Source: Pyrus communis
Taxonomy: Eukaryota; Streptophyta; Magnoliopsida; Rosales; Rosaceae
Length of the DNA stretch: 64,000 nt
Assembly: GCF_963583255.1 (NCBI RefSeq)
Contig: NC_084812.1
Location: 25,191,565-25,255,564 of the forward strand
Reading direction: 5' to 3'
The notes beneath the pieces are model-generated. The model had not been told where the DNA came from. It saw only the letters and a list, made by a program, of their open reading frames with translations, and did no database searches. The translations under genes and the position numbers were made by a program. This document shows positions 22,832-33,545 of the stretch, one piece after another (the first letter of the stretch is position 1; the number at the start of each line of letters is the position of its first letter).

Positions 22832-23450
22832 AACAACTGTCATTAGTATGGTATGGATTAGAAACTCTTGTGAGCGTGCTATCTTGGTTGCGGAGGATGG
22901 ATAGAATTATGGAGCTTTTTTGCGGAGTTTTTGTTTAATTTATGGTCTGTATCACGGACTCTCTGCAAGTTGACAAGTTTAATGGCAGTAGATTCTTGTT
23001 AACGGAATAAGAGCGCGGTACTTAAGTATTGGAGAAGATAAGTCAAGTGCTAGTTGGAAACCTTCCTTCACTCTTTGAGCATTTGAAGTTGCGTTGTATG
23101 TGCCTTGTATCATGTTGGCATAAGTTATCATGTTGTGACACATTCCATCTTTCGAACCATCATCTCCAGCGACTGTAGCCACCTCCAATTACCCAATACG
23201 ACCTCATGTTTCTTCGACGTGAGTGGTACTTTGATTGACGGTGGACCACCTTTGTGGGTGGCTGTTGCTCATCGTCGGTTTGTAGATCTGGATTTTCGTT
23301 TGCTCTGGTTCTTCAATTATCAGTAGACCTCCTTGATTAAAGTTACTTTTTGCAATCTCTGATAATGAGCTAGTCATTATCGGTGGACCATAGCTCATCG
23401 TCGATGGACCAAATGATGCCTAAGTAGAGAAGGTTTGGTCTAAATCATAT
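22832..23450. other. Spacer between EMG1 copy B and the solo LTR
   Basis: 22832-23020 is probably the 3' UTR of EMG1 copy B. 23028-23240 is the second copy of the dispersed repeat. The rest, to 23445, has three related phrases around GGTGGACCA and CATCGTCG and no gene. Confidence 0.5.
23028..23240 (+). repeat. Dispersed repeat, copy 2 (downstream of the EMG1 pair)
   Basis: It matches 12686-13160 on the same strand: TATTGGAGAAGATAAGTCAA, GCATAAGTTATCATGTTG and CTCATGTTTCTTCG occur in the same order. The two copies are direct repeats lying outside the EMG1 gene pair. Confidence 0.62.
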
Positions 23451-24536
23451 TGTAATAACCCGTCCCGGGATTTACGTAGGAAAATAGGTATTTTTGTATT
23501 TTCACCAAGTTTGGGGGATACCTTTCTTTTTAAAATTGTTTTTGAACCTTATTTGGTGAGCCCAAGGGGCCCACCCCCTGTTTTTGTTCCCCGTTCCCTT
23601 TCCCTTTCCCTTTCTTTTCTTCTTTTTCTGAAAAGTCTTCTCTTCTCTCTTCTCTCTTTCTTCCCGTGCTCTCTCTCCTTTCTCCTCCTCTCGGTGCTTC
23701 TTCCTCCGACAAGAACACACACACACACACACCCATGCCCACACCTATAACTCTTTTCTAACCCCGTGGTTGTGCTTTGGACGTCAAACCACGAAGAAAA
23801 TCACCTCGGAGACATTTCCTAATTTTCCGGCGAGCACCGCACCTTTCGAGGCAATTTCCGGCCAAACCACGGCGAGTTGGCCGACGTGCGAGGTATCAGT
23901 CTCTTCGTCTCGCTGAGTACTACAACTTTCCTTTTTGTTTCACCTAAATTTTATTGAGTATTGAAGAAGTTATACTCATTTGAATCTTACCCAGTTTCCG
24001 GCGGATACCCGTGGCTTCCAGGCTGTTTTCCGGCCAACTCCGACCACGATGACGGGAACCAAGGGTATATTTCGATTCCTTACCTTCGGGGCTTCAATTT
24101 GGTATATTGAATGACATGTTTTGGTTGAGTTTTGAGCTCCGACGGAGCTTGGGAATTCTCCGGCCGAATTCCGGCGTCCTTCTCCGGGCACCCAGGCCTT
24201 CGGGCCATCTCCCACACCCACGGGCCTTAGGCCTGAATTGGTTTTTGGCCCAAAACCCTAACCCTTTCTGTTTTTGTTTTTAGTTTTGTTTCTTTTAAAA
24301 ACCCAAAAGGCCTTAGGGCCTTGGTTGCAGCCCAAACCCCCTTAGGGCCTGTTAGCCCAAAACCCATCACCCTTTATGTTATGAGCCTTTGGGCCGTGAG
24401 GTTTAAGCCCGAACCCAATCCACCTAAAACCTAAACCCATTTCTGTTTTTGCCCTAACCCAAACCCTTTAGGCCCAAACCCGGATCCAACCCAAGTCCAA
24501 ACCCTTTAACCCAATCCGGATCCAAGCCCAAACCCA

Positions 24537-24658
24537 TTGACCCGTGACCCTGACCCGTGACCCGTGACCGTGACCCGTTGACCGTTGACTGGGTCAACGG
24601 TCAGCGTTGACTTTGACTTTGACCGGTCAACGGTCAACGTTGACTTTGACCGTTGACT
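24537..24658. promoter_or_regulatory. Cluster of 12 W-box cores inside the solo LTR
   Basis: I count twelve TTGAC(C/T) hexamers, nine forward and three reverse (GGTCAA), in about 120 bp, mixed with related TGACC words. W-boxes bind WRKY transcription factors that mediate wound and defence responses. Dense clusters are known from stress-activated retrotransposon LTRs. Activity is inferred from sequence only. Confidence 0.55.
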
Positions 24659-25194
24659 TTTTGGGTTTTCGTGCGGGACCCCTCCTAGGCTAATTTCGAC
24701 GTTCTGAACCCGTTTCCGATGTCCGTTTTCCCAAATTCAATCGTTTGAGTAGAGTTTGACTAAATGTACCTTTTATGTGCTTAGGGGCGTTTAATTGTGG
24801 CGTTTCCGTCTTCGCTAGTGGCGTGGCTTTTCGACGGCGAAGTACTGTGAGTGGACCCCTTCTAAAAATGCATGTTTTAATGGTAGAATTGCATACACAG
24901 AAAAGCATGACTTTACGATTATGTTTTATGAACGTTTTACGAGATAACATGCTTACTGAGGCTAGTTTGAATTATTACTATTTTTCCTATAACCCATGTT
25001 CTTATAGCATATCTGATGGATGACGATATGATATTTAGAACATGTTTAGAACACCTCTTTATAGTATAGATGATGGATGACTTTATACTATGAAGTTGAT
25101 TTTCAATATATGTATGTTCACTGGTTTTGTACTTACCTAGTGGTCCTTTCCGCTACGGGACGTAGGGATAGATCCGGTCCGTCCCGGGCGACGG

Positions 25195-25330
25195 TTTGGT
25201 GTTGGCATAGGGCCTGAAGTGTGTTTTTCCTCTGACTGTCTGCTCAGAGACGGGGAGCCGGCAAGGGGCCTGAAGTGCATTTTCCTCTGACTGTGTGCTC
25301 AGAGACGGGGAGCCGGCATGGGGCCTGAAG
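25195..25330 (+). repeat. Tandem repeat within the solo LTR
   Basis: The phrase GGGGCCTGAAGTG followed by TCCTCTGACTGTNTGCTCAG and GAGACGGGGAGCCGGCA occurs twice in full and once in part, with a period of about 65 bp. Confidence 0.65.
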
Positions 25331-25849
25331 TGTTATATTGGACATTCACTAGTGATTATTATTGTTTATGAGAATGATGATTTGAGACATTGCACGACAT
25401 GCTAGGTTTCGGAAAACCTATGTTTATCATTATATATATGTGTTTTCATAAAACTTGGGGGTTAGTACGTTGATAACTGTTTTATTATATATATATCAAC
25501 TTGGTCCACTCATGTTTGTTTTGCGCCCCCCTTCAGGACTTAGAATCGAGGCATACAATCCCGACGTCCAGGCACTTCCGCATCGGCATCTTCGAGTCCT
25601 CTCGGTGTAGGACCCACTCCTTGGTTTCATTCAATTTTATATTATTTTCTTTTAGTGTTCTAGATTAGTGGTGTGCTCTGAACACGGTCCTTATTTGCAT
25701 ATTCATTATTCTTTTATATTTATAAGCCTTATTTATCCCTTGTTTTCAGCATTTGCACTCAATAAATGGCTTTCGTCACCTTCGGGTGTCGGCCAGCACG
25801 TGCCTATCCTGGTATTTGGGGAATATCGGGGTCGGGGCGTGTCACATAT

Positions 25850-26425
25850 AATGAGCTAGTCATAAATTACTATTGAATTCATCAGAAATTATTTTTAATT
25901 TTGGTTGTGTAAAAGAAAAGTGAATTTTAAAAAGCAAAGAAAATTTTGTTTTTTGTTTTTTTTTTTTTTTAAGTCCAGTATTGTATTAAACACTTCAGTA
26001 TTGTTTAACTAGTTTAGTCTCAGACAATCCACGACTCCATTGTAACACATGGACCACCTTTATCTTGTAAATGTAACACATGGACCGCCTCTATATTGTA
26101 AATGTCATAAATACCTGAGAAATTTTTAATTGTGACGGGAACACAAGCGGTACGCCATATGTTTTAAAGAAGTGGTGGGAAATTTCATTTTTTAAGTTAT
26201 TAACTTTTTAGTGCATATATTCCACCATTTGTATAGTGACACGTGGTGTACCACTCCGTATACCGATCATACTGAAAAATCTCCCATGCTTGAGGCGTTG
26301 ATGTTGAATCCCTACGAGGATATCGAAGGTTTTAAGGTACTAGTAGTCGTAGTTAGTAGTACCGCTTCCGATGTGTTTTGTTGTAGCAAAGACCTTATCT
26401 TTGGCGTGAATGTGTATGTGGGGTG
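25850..26425. other. Spacer between solo LTR and CACTA MITE
   Basis: No gene. A 32-bp unit containing TGTAACACATGGACC is repeated twice in tandem at about 26042-26105. A T run lies at 25958-25970. Confidence 0.5.
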
Positions 26426-26742
26426 TGACACTACTACAATATTAGCTTTAGGTGGCGGATGATGTGGCGGTTTTGTATATTTTCTGTCGGTTTTATCCGA
26501 CAGAAAATGCTATTATTTATTCTTTATTAATTTATTCTCTGTCGGTTATATCCGACACAATTTCTGTTGGTTTTAGAGTATTTTCTGTCGGAAAATTCAT
26601 TTCCTGACGCTGACAATTTTGTCGCTTATTATATCCGCCACTGCATTCATTTTCTATCGTATTTTGCTTAAAATCTGTCAGTAATATACGTTTTTTGTCG
26701 GTTTTTAAACCGCCAGTTATAGATAATTTTGTAGTAGTGTGA
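26426..26742. mobile_element. CACTA-type MITE
   Basis: The body 26429-26739 (311 bp) starts CACTACTACAA and ends TTGTAGTAGTG, a perfect 11-bp inverted repeat. The flanks carry the 3-bp duplication TGA. Inside are subterminal repeats of TCTGTCGG and TCCGACA. These are the marks of the CACTA (En/Spm) superfamily; no transposase is encoded. It lies 80 bp before the mTERF pseudogene start. Confidence 0.88.
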
Positions 26743-26822
26743 GATCATGAGCTGAGATTTAAAAAACTTACATTTTCTCTTCAAATTTCTTCTCATTGGA
26801 GCAACCAGAAAAAGTTTAATTT

Positions 26823-28022
26823 ATGTCCCTCCTTGAAATGGTTAGCTCACTGCTCAGAGCAAGAAATTCCATCCCCAAAATCCCCAAAATCTTCCCCCCA
26901 AATTCTCACTCCAAACTCACCCCCAATCCAATCCCACCAAAACCCATGTCCCCAACCGCCTCATGCCTAAAACCCTTTAAGGGTTTTGCAGAATTCTTCT
27001 TTTTTAACAAGTCCTCCAAGTTTCCTGAATACGAAATGCCCTCGATCACTTGGGGTGTTGTCCAAGGCCGGAAAGAGAAGCTTGTCTCTAGGGACAATCT
27101 CTGACTATTTGAAGAGTTTAGGCATAGTTCCTGATGAATTGGAGAACTTAGAGCTGCCCTCTGCTGTTGATGTCATGAGGGAGAGAGTTGAGTTTCTTAG
27201 CTCAGATTGTTCATCGACGACATTAACGAGTACCCGTTGATGCTCGGATGTAGTGTTAGGAAAAATATGATACCTATGTTGGCTTACTTGGAGAAAATTG
27301 GGATTCCGAGGCCGAAACTTGGTGAGTTTGTTAAAAGTTAATCGCAAGTATTGAATGCTGGTGTGGTGGTTGAGCTTGTGCCGGTCGTTAAGTTCCTTCG
27401 TGGGCTTGATGTCGAAAAGCAGGACATTGGTTATGTGTTGCAGAAGTATCCTGAGCTTCTTGGATACAAGCTTGAGGGGACAATGAGTACTTCGGTTGCG
27501 TATCTTGTTAGTATTGGTGTTAGTCCTAGGGATATAGGACCGATGGTCAAGCAGTATCCTTTCATTTTGGGAATAAGAGTTGGAACTGTCATTAAGCCAT
27601 TTGTTGATTATTTGGTATCGTTAGGTTTGCCGAAAAAGATATTGGCTAGGATGTTGGAGAAGCGGACGTATTTACTCGGTTATGACCTAGAGGAGACTGT
27701 TAAACCAAATGTTGATTGTTTAGTTAGTGTCGGGATCAGGAGAGAAGCGCTTGCTTCGGTTGTTGCTCAGTACCCCCAAATTCTTAGGCTGCCCTTGAAA
27801 GCTAAAATGTCTTCACAGCAGTACTTGTTTAGTTTGAAGCTTAAGATGGATCCTGAAGGGTTTGCACGAGTGATTGAGAAGATGCCGCAGATAGTCAGCC
27901 TTCATCAACATTTTCCGGAATACCTTACTTACAGCTTGGAGTTAAGGATTAAACCTAGGTATCAGAGGCTGTAAGGCAGAGGCATCAGGTGTTGTTTGAA
28001 ATGGTTCCTCAACTGTAGTGAC
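26823..28022 (+). pseudogene. Broken mTERF gene (BSM/RUG2-like)
   Basis: Frames joined across small shifts spell an mTERF-family protein of plastids or mitochondria: PEYEMPSITWGVVQGRKEKL, YLKSLGIVPDELENLELPS, INEYPLMLGCSVRKN, then a long clean part 27342-27971 with mTERF repeats (VVKFLRGLDVEKQDIGYVLQ, YLVSIGVSPRDIGPMV, YLVSLGLPKKILARMLEKR, FSLKLKMDPEGFARVIEKMP). The wording matches Arabidopsis At4g02990 (BSM/RUG2, organelle gene expression) as I remember it. Defects: a shift near 27093, another near 27200, a stop near 27340, a stop at 27972, and a join near 27905 (IVSLHQ directly to FPEYLTYSLE) that drops about 70 residues. The 27351-27974 frame alone could give a 207-aa fragment. Confidence 0.82.
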
Positions 28023-28504
28023 GCCGCTTCTCTGTGTTTTTTACAATTGTTACAAAACATCTCAGGCTTGTTGTATAGATATACTTCTCTTTTTGGAGGT
28101 CTGCTCGTCCTTACAGACTTACAGTAGTTATAATGTCAAAGCACGGGCTTTTGCCCGTTTCTTACCTGCTGTCCTTTACTGTGAAGGTCTGCTCTTCTTT
28201 GTAAATCTCTTTTTGGAGGCACGCCTTTGCCCACCAGAAAACTGGGTGGATTTGTTTGTCACACGCGGGCCAAGCTGACAGGGGTCAGCAGGCATGGACT
28301 GGCACATCTGTTGGGGTAGGCTGCTGCAGGTACGCCCAGTGGCTCTGTGGGTTGGGTCCAGGAACACCCCAACGAGGCTGGGTGGGAATCTCGCCGGAGA
28401 AAACCAGTGCCGCCTCGTTATGGCGACCGTGTTCTGCTCAATGTCCAAAATCCAAAAAACCTTGGGATTTCCAACTCAACTAGATTTTAACATGAATCAA
28501 CCAA
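28023..28504. other. 3' flank of the mTERF pseudogene
   Basis: No gene is recognised. The phrase TCTTTTTGGAGG occurs twice (about 28090 and 28208). A GC-rich part (28200-28440) has overlapping open frames on both strands without motifs. Confidence 0.4.
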
Positions 28505-28509
28505 AAGTC

Positions 28510-28741
28510 TGTAAGCATATAAAGAATGGTTAGGATCATGCCAAGTGTTATAAGATTGTATTCTTTAGTTAGTTAGTTAGAGTTGTTATTTCCAGTATAT
28601 ACATACACCAATGTAATAGCTTGGATAATAAGAAAACAATATATCTGAAATCTCTTTCTCTCTCTTCAACCTTCTTTCGTCTTCAATCTCTCTCTAGTTC
28701 TTGAAACCCTAGCTATAGTTCTTGATCTTTCTACGTTAACA
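28510..28741 (+). repeat. 5' LTR of the copia element
   Basis: 232 bp, TGTAAG...GTTAACA. It includes ATAATAAGAAAACAAT and a CT-rich 3' part. It differs from the 3' LTR by C/A near its start and T/C in CTT(T/C)CGTC-like sequence (about 28676). Confidence 0.95.
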
Positions 28742-28750
28742 TGGTATCAT
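28742..28750 (+). promoter_or_regulatory. Primer-binding site of the copia element
   Basis: TGGTATCAT directly follows the 5' LTR. It resembles the initiator Met tRNA 3' end complement (TGGTATCAGAGC) used by most plant copia elements. Confidence 0.8.
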
Positions 28751-28977
28751 TCGCTCTTGCTGCTCACGCTGCTTCCTCCGATCTTCTGGCTGCTTCCGCT
28801 CATCTTCTCTCTCTGTGAATCTTGCTGTCTTCTTGGCAGACTTCTGGTATTTTCTTTTTCTGTAATTCCGAGGGTTTCTGGATTTCTTCATCTTCTCCTT
28901 TCTGTGTTTCTCCGATTGTGCACGCAAGGTGTTTGTGCTATTTCCTCTATCTTGTTGTTCATCTTTCTTCTGCAAAC

Positions 28978-31900
28978 ATGGTGACTGCGTCGCAGTTACA
29001 AATTCTACAATCTCCGATTACTAGTCTGATTTCTACAATCTCTACGTCTGTGAATGTTAAGCTTGACGAGTCTAATTACTTGAATTGGCATTTTCAAATG
29101 CAATTGTTGCTTGAGGGTCACGGTATCATGGGGTTTGTTGATGGATCGCATGTCTGTCCACCTCGATATGTGACTTGTGCTGATACGTCTGAAAGCTCTG
29201 CAACTTCTTCTCCTCCATCTGAGGATGAAGCTTACATTGTTTGGAAAATGCATGATCGTGCTCTAATGCAGCTGATCACTACTACTTTATCACCGGTTGC
29301 AATTTCTTGTGAGATTGGTAGCACTAGTGCTTGTGTTTTGTGGAATCGGTTGAAAGAACAGTTTTCAGCGGTTTCACGGACTAGTATTTTTTAGCTTAAG
29401 TCTAATCTTCAGACTATTCGAAAGGGTTCTGACTCGGTGTCTCAATACATGCAACGTATCAAGGAGGCTCGGGATTATTTGTCTGCTGCTGGAGTCACCT
29501 TTGATGATGAGGATATTGTTATCCTCGCTCTTAATAGGCTACCATCCGAGTACAATATTTTTCGAAGTGTGATAAGGGGACGTGAGCATGTCATCTTTCT
29601 CCAAGAATTTCGTGTGCAACTGCTTGCTGAGGAACTGATTGTGGATGGTACTGTGAACTCTCAATTCATGACAGCCATGATTGCTGATCATTCTAGCCTT
29701 AAACCTTCTACAGGCTTGTCTCCGTCTGCAAGCCCTAATCTTGGGTTTTCTTCACATAATCTTGGTTCTCATGGTGGTTATTCTGGTCCTCCAGGCGGGT
29801 ATAGATCAGCTAATAACAACAGGAAGGGTAAAGGGAAGTTTAATCACAGCTATCGGTATCCTAATCCTAATTTGCACCCACAGTTTTTCAATAATGTTTC
29901 TAATTCGACTCATGGTTCCTCTGGAGTGCTTGGTCCTCATCCACCATCGTTTTTTGGTCAGCCTATCTCTCCACAAGTTCCTTGTCAGTTGTGCAATACC
30001 TTTGGTCTCACTGCTCCATTTTGTACTTCAAAACAAATAGATCGACAGGGCTGTCATATTTGTGGTAAAGCTAATCATTCCACTTGGTATTGTTTTTTCA
30101 ATGACAAAGGGCCTAACTATGGTGGTCCTCATCATTCTCAATCACATGCTCGTGCATATGTTCCTTCTGCACCAGCATTCCTTACTCCATCTCATATGTA
30201 AGCCCTGCACACCTCTAGCTCCCAAGCATCTCCAGGTTCCCAACCACCAGTCTGGATCACTGACTCGGGTGCTACAAATCATATGACGGCTGATCTTAGT
30301 AACCTGACTTTGGCATCTCCTTATCCTACCAATGAAACAGTGCAAACAGCTAATGGTGAAGGTTTGCAAATTACTCATATTGGTAGTTCTGTTATTCGAA
30401 CTCATGTGCAACCTCTTAAACTTAATTCAGTTCTCTATGTTCCTAGACTTTCCAACAACTTGTTATCCGTTCACAAGATCTGTCTCGATAACAATTGTTG
30501 GTTAATCTTTGATGCTTATTCTTTCTGGATACAGGCCAAAGTCACAGGGAGGATCTTATACAAAGGGCAATGCAGTAATGGACTTTACCCTCTTTCTTCC
30601 CTAGCCCCTCATCTCTCCCTCCGTCCTCACAGCACTTCTCAAGCTTCTGCATTTCTTGGCCAGCCTGTTGGTTCTAATCTCTGGCATAGTAGGTTAGGAC
30701 ATCCTTCTAATACCATTGTCGATCTTATGTTACATAAGTCCTCCATTTCGTGTACTAAGGATGATATCCATTTGCTATGTCATGGCTGTTTAAAGGGAAA
30801 ATTGATGAAACTCCCGTTTCAGTTTAGTACTCATACATCTGTAATTCCTTTTGAGGTTGTGCATAGTGACCTTTGGGGTCCTTCTCCATGTCCTTCTAGT
30901 GATGGTTATCGATATTATGTGACTCTCATTGATGAGTGTACTCGATACTGTTGGTTGTTTCCTCTTGTTAATAAATCTGATTTCTTTGACATCTTTGTTG
31001 CCTTTCATTCATTTGTGCAAACTCAATTTTCTGTGTGTATCAAAACTTTATAATCTGATGGTGGTGGAGAGTATACCAGTGGTAAACTTAGACGTTTTCT
31101 TAATAGCACAGGCATTTTACATCATATATCTTGTCCCCATACCCCAGAACAAAATGGATTGGCTGAAAGGAAACATAGACACATTGTCGAAACCATTATC
31201 ACCTTATTACAGTCTGCAAACTTACCCTCTACTTTCTGGTCTTTTGCCTGTCAAGCAGCTGTATATCTTATCAATCGTATGCCTACCCCAACCTTGAAAA
31301 ACTGTTCACCTTTTGAACGATTATTTGGAGTCCCTCCCCTCTTAACACATCTTCGAGTGTTTGGGTGTTCGTGTTTTCCATTGTTGCGACCTTATAATCA
31401 CACTAAGTTACAACCTAAAACTACTGAGTGTGTATTTCTTGGTTATGCATCAAAGTACAAAGGCTTCATTTGCCTTGATGTATTAAAGGATAGAGTATAC
31501 ATATCGCGACATGTTGTTTTTGATGAGTCCCGATTTCCTTATCCTTTCTTGGCCATGACTTCTGCACCAAAGGGTGTCCAATCCCATGTGTCTCCACCCT
31601 CCCCTCCATCTTATGTTCCTACTTTGGATAATTTACTCGTTCAGCATCTGGTTCCAACCTCACCATCCCCACCTCAGTCTTCCTCGACATCAACTGATGT
31701 TCTTATTTCCTCGCCATCCCTCTCACAGTCTACTGGATCTCTATCATCTCTTCCTGGTCCTATTCCACTGCCCTCATCTGATCATGATTCACCTCAGTCC
31801 ATTACTGTCCCTACAAGCTCCTCCCTTACACTCCATGTGGATCCTGATTTTAGAACTGAGCATCTTCAAGTGGTCTTACCTATTGCCCCACTTAACTTGC

Positions 31901-33332
31901 ATCCTATGCAAACTCGGAGTAAAAATGGTATAATCCAAAAGAAGGTGTTTCTCAGCACGGTTCCTGATTCTAGTCTCCTTGATCTCACTCAAGTGGAACC
32001 TGCCACTCATAAATCTGCTTTAAAAGTTCCAGTTTGGTTGAGTGCTATGAGAGAAGAGCTTGCTGCATTGGCGTCTCAACAGACTTGGAGCTTAGTTCCT
32101 CTACCCCCCCCATAAGAACCTAGTTGGGTGTAAATGGGCGTTCAAACTTAAGAAGAATTCCGATGGCTCAATTGCTCGACATAAGGCTCGCCTGGTTGCT
32201 AAGGGGTTTAGTCAAGAGCCTGGTTTGGATTATGGGGAGACCTTTAGTCCAGTGGTTAAGCCTACCACTGTGCGCTTAGTTCTTGCCTTGGCAGCTCATT
32301 TCAATTGGTTTCTTCGACAGTTGGATGTCAAGAATGCATTTCTTCATGGGGTCTTGAATGAAGAAGTCTATATGGCTCAACCCCCAGGTTTTGAGGATCC
32401 TTCTCGACCTGATTTTGTGTGTAAACTGCATAAGTCCCTGTATGGTTTGAAACAGGTTCCTCGCGCCTGGAATGAACGTTTCACAAGTTTTCTTCCCTAT
32501 CTCGGATTTCAGTCTACATATTCTGACTCTTCCCTATTTGTCAAGACTGTTGGCCGTGATGTTGTTATTCTTTTACTATATGTCGATGACATCATTGTCT
32601 CTGGGAGTTCCTCTATTGTTATTAACCAGGTTATTCAATCCTTGACCACTGAGTTTGATATCAAAGACTTGGGCGAGCTTCATTATTTTTTAGGGATTCT
32701 CAAGGGTACGTCAATTTATGCAGTCTTCCATGGTGTCTCCGTTCACAGCTGTTAAACGTATCTTGAGGTATCTCAAGGGTATGTTATCTGTTGGTATTTC
32801 TTATACTCGGGGTGAGTTATCATTGAAGGCGTTCAGTGATGCAGATTGGGCAGGAGACCCAAATGATCAACGTTCCACTACTGGCATAGTTGTGTTTCTA
32901 GGCAGCAATCCCATCTCGTGGTCTTCTAAGAAACAAACTACAGTCTCTCGCTCCTCTACCGAGGCTGAGTATCGAGCTATGTCGACCACATCTGCTGAAC
33001 TTGACTGGATTCAGCAATTGCTGAAGTTTATGCACATTAGCCCTACTCCTGCTCCTGTCCTATTCTGTGATAATCTCTCTACTATTGCCTTATCGTTCAA
33101 CCCTGTTCAACATCAATGGACAAAGCATATCGAGATTGACGTGCACTTTGTGCGAGAACAGGTTGCTCAGAAACAGCTTCTTGTTCAGTTTGTGTCATCC
33201 CGCGAACAGTTTGCTGACATTCTCACCAAGGGTCTCAGTACTCCTCTATTTCGATCTCATTGCTTCAACCTCATGCTTGGTCTTCCTCACCATGAGTTTG
33301 CGGGGGAATGTAAGAATATAAAGAATGGTTAG
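28978..33332 (+). pseudogene. gag-pol of the copia element, interrupted
   Basis: The first ATG is 28978. Gag runs from VTASQLQILQSPITSL and includes a zinc knuckle CHICGKANHSTWYC (about 30052-30093). Protease: WITDSGATNHMT (about 30250). Integrase: zinc residues in LWHSRLGH and CHGCLKGK, catalytic region HSDLWGPSP, SDGGGEY and the QNGLAERKHRH helix. Reverse transcriptase: [10 protein letters not shown] and YVDDIIVSG (about 32578). RNase H: SDADWAGDPNDQRSTTG (about 32834) and SRSSTEAEYRAMS. Breaks: TAG at 29392, TAA at 30199, TAA at 31051, one extra C in the C-run at 32106-32113, and an internal deletion near 32705 joining FLGI to FMQSS, which loses the last part of the reverse transcriptase and the connection. 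The frame ends at 33330-33332, inside the 3' LTR. Confidence 0.93.
33300..33308 (+). promoter_or_regulatory. Polypurine tract of the copia element
   Basis: GCGGGGGAA lies directly before the 3' LTR, where plus-strand synthesis is primed. It is also within the end of the RNase H frame. Confidence 0.75.
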
Positions 33333-33540
33333 GATCATGCCAAGTGTTATAAGATTGTATTCTTTAGTTAGTTAGTTAGAGTTGTTATTTCCAGTATATA
33401 CATACACCAATGTAATAGCTTGGATAATAAGAAAACAATATATCTGAAATCTCTTTCTCTCTCTTCAACCTTCTCTCGTCTTCAATCTCTCTCTAGTTCT
33501 TGAAACCCTAGCTATAGTTCTTGATCTTTCTACGTTAACA
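33309..33540 (+). repeat. 3' LTR of the copia element
   Basis: 232 bp, TGTAAG...GTTAACA, near-identical to 28510-28741. The 5-bp flank AAGTC follows at 33541. Confidence 0.95.
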
Positions 33541-33545
33541 AAGTC

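Larger units (their letters stand above)
23446..25849 (+). mobile_element. Solo LTR of a gypsy-type element, with 5-bp target duplication
   Basis: The LTR body is 23451-25844 (2,394 bp). It begins TGTAATAACCCGTCCC and ends GGGGCGTGTCA (TG...CA), and both sides carry CATAT (23446-23450 and 25845-25849). There is no primer-binding site, gag or pol, so an element was reduced to one LTR by LTR-LTR recombination. A polypyrimidine and CA-repeat stretch (23590-23735), a TTGAC cluster (24537-24658) and a short tandem repeat (about 25195-25330) lie inside. It is related to the minus-strand solo LTR at 42466-45304; near their 3' ends both have TTTTGCGCCCCC and GTGTCGGCCAGCAC. Confidence 0.85.
28505..33545 (+). 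mobile_element. Full-length but defective Ty1-copia retrotransposon
   Basis: The element body is 28510-33540 (5,031 bp), flanked by the 5-bp duplication AAGTC (28505-28509, 33541-33545). Two 232-bp LTRs differ at about two sites, so the insertion is young. A primer-binding site (TGGTATCAT, 28742) and a polypurine tract (GCGGGGGAA, 33300-33308) sit at the expected places. Internal order is Gag, protease, integrase, reverse transcriptase, RNase H, which is the copia order. Three in-frame stops, a frameshift and a deletion make it unable to move on its own, though a related element could mobilise it. Confidence 0.95.

Noticed and set aside
23502..23750. Several 70-80-codon frames on both strands
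   Set aside because: They translate CT-rich and CA-repeat sequence in the solo LTR.
29681..30040. A 119-codon second frame inside the copia gag
   Set aside because: It is the +1 shadow of the real gag frame, with no motif.
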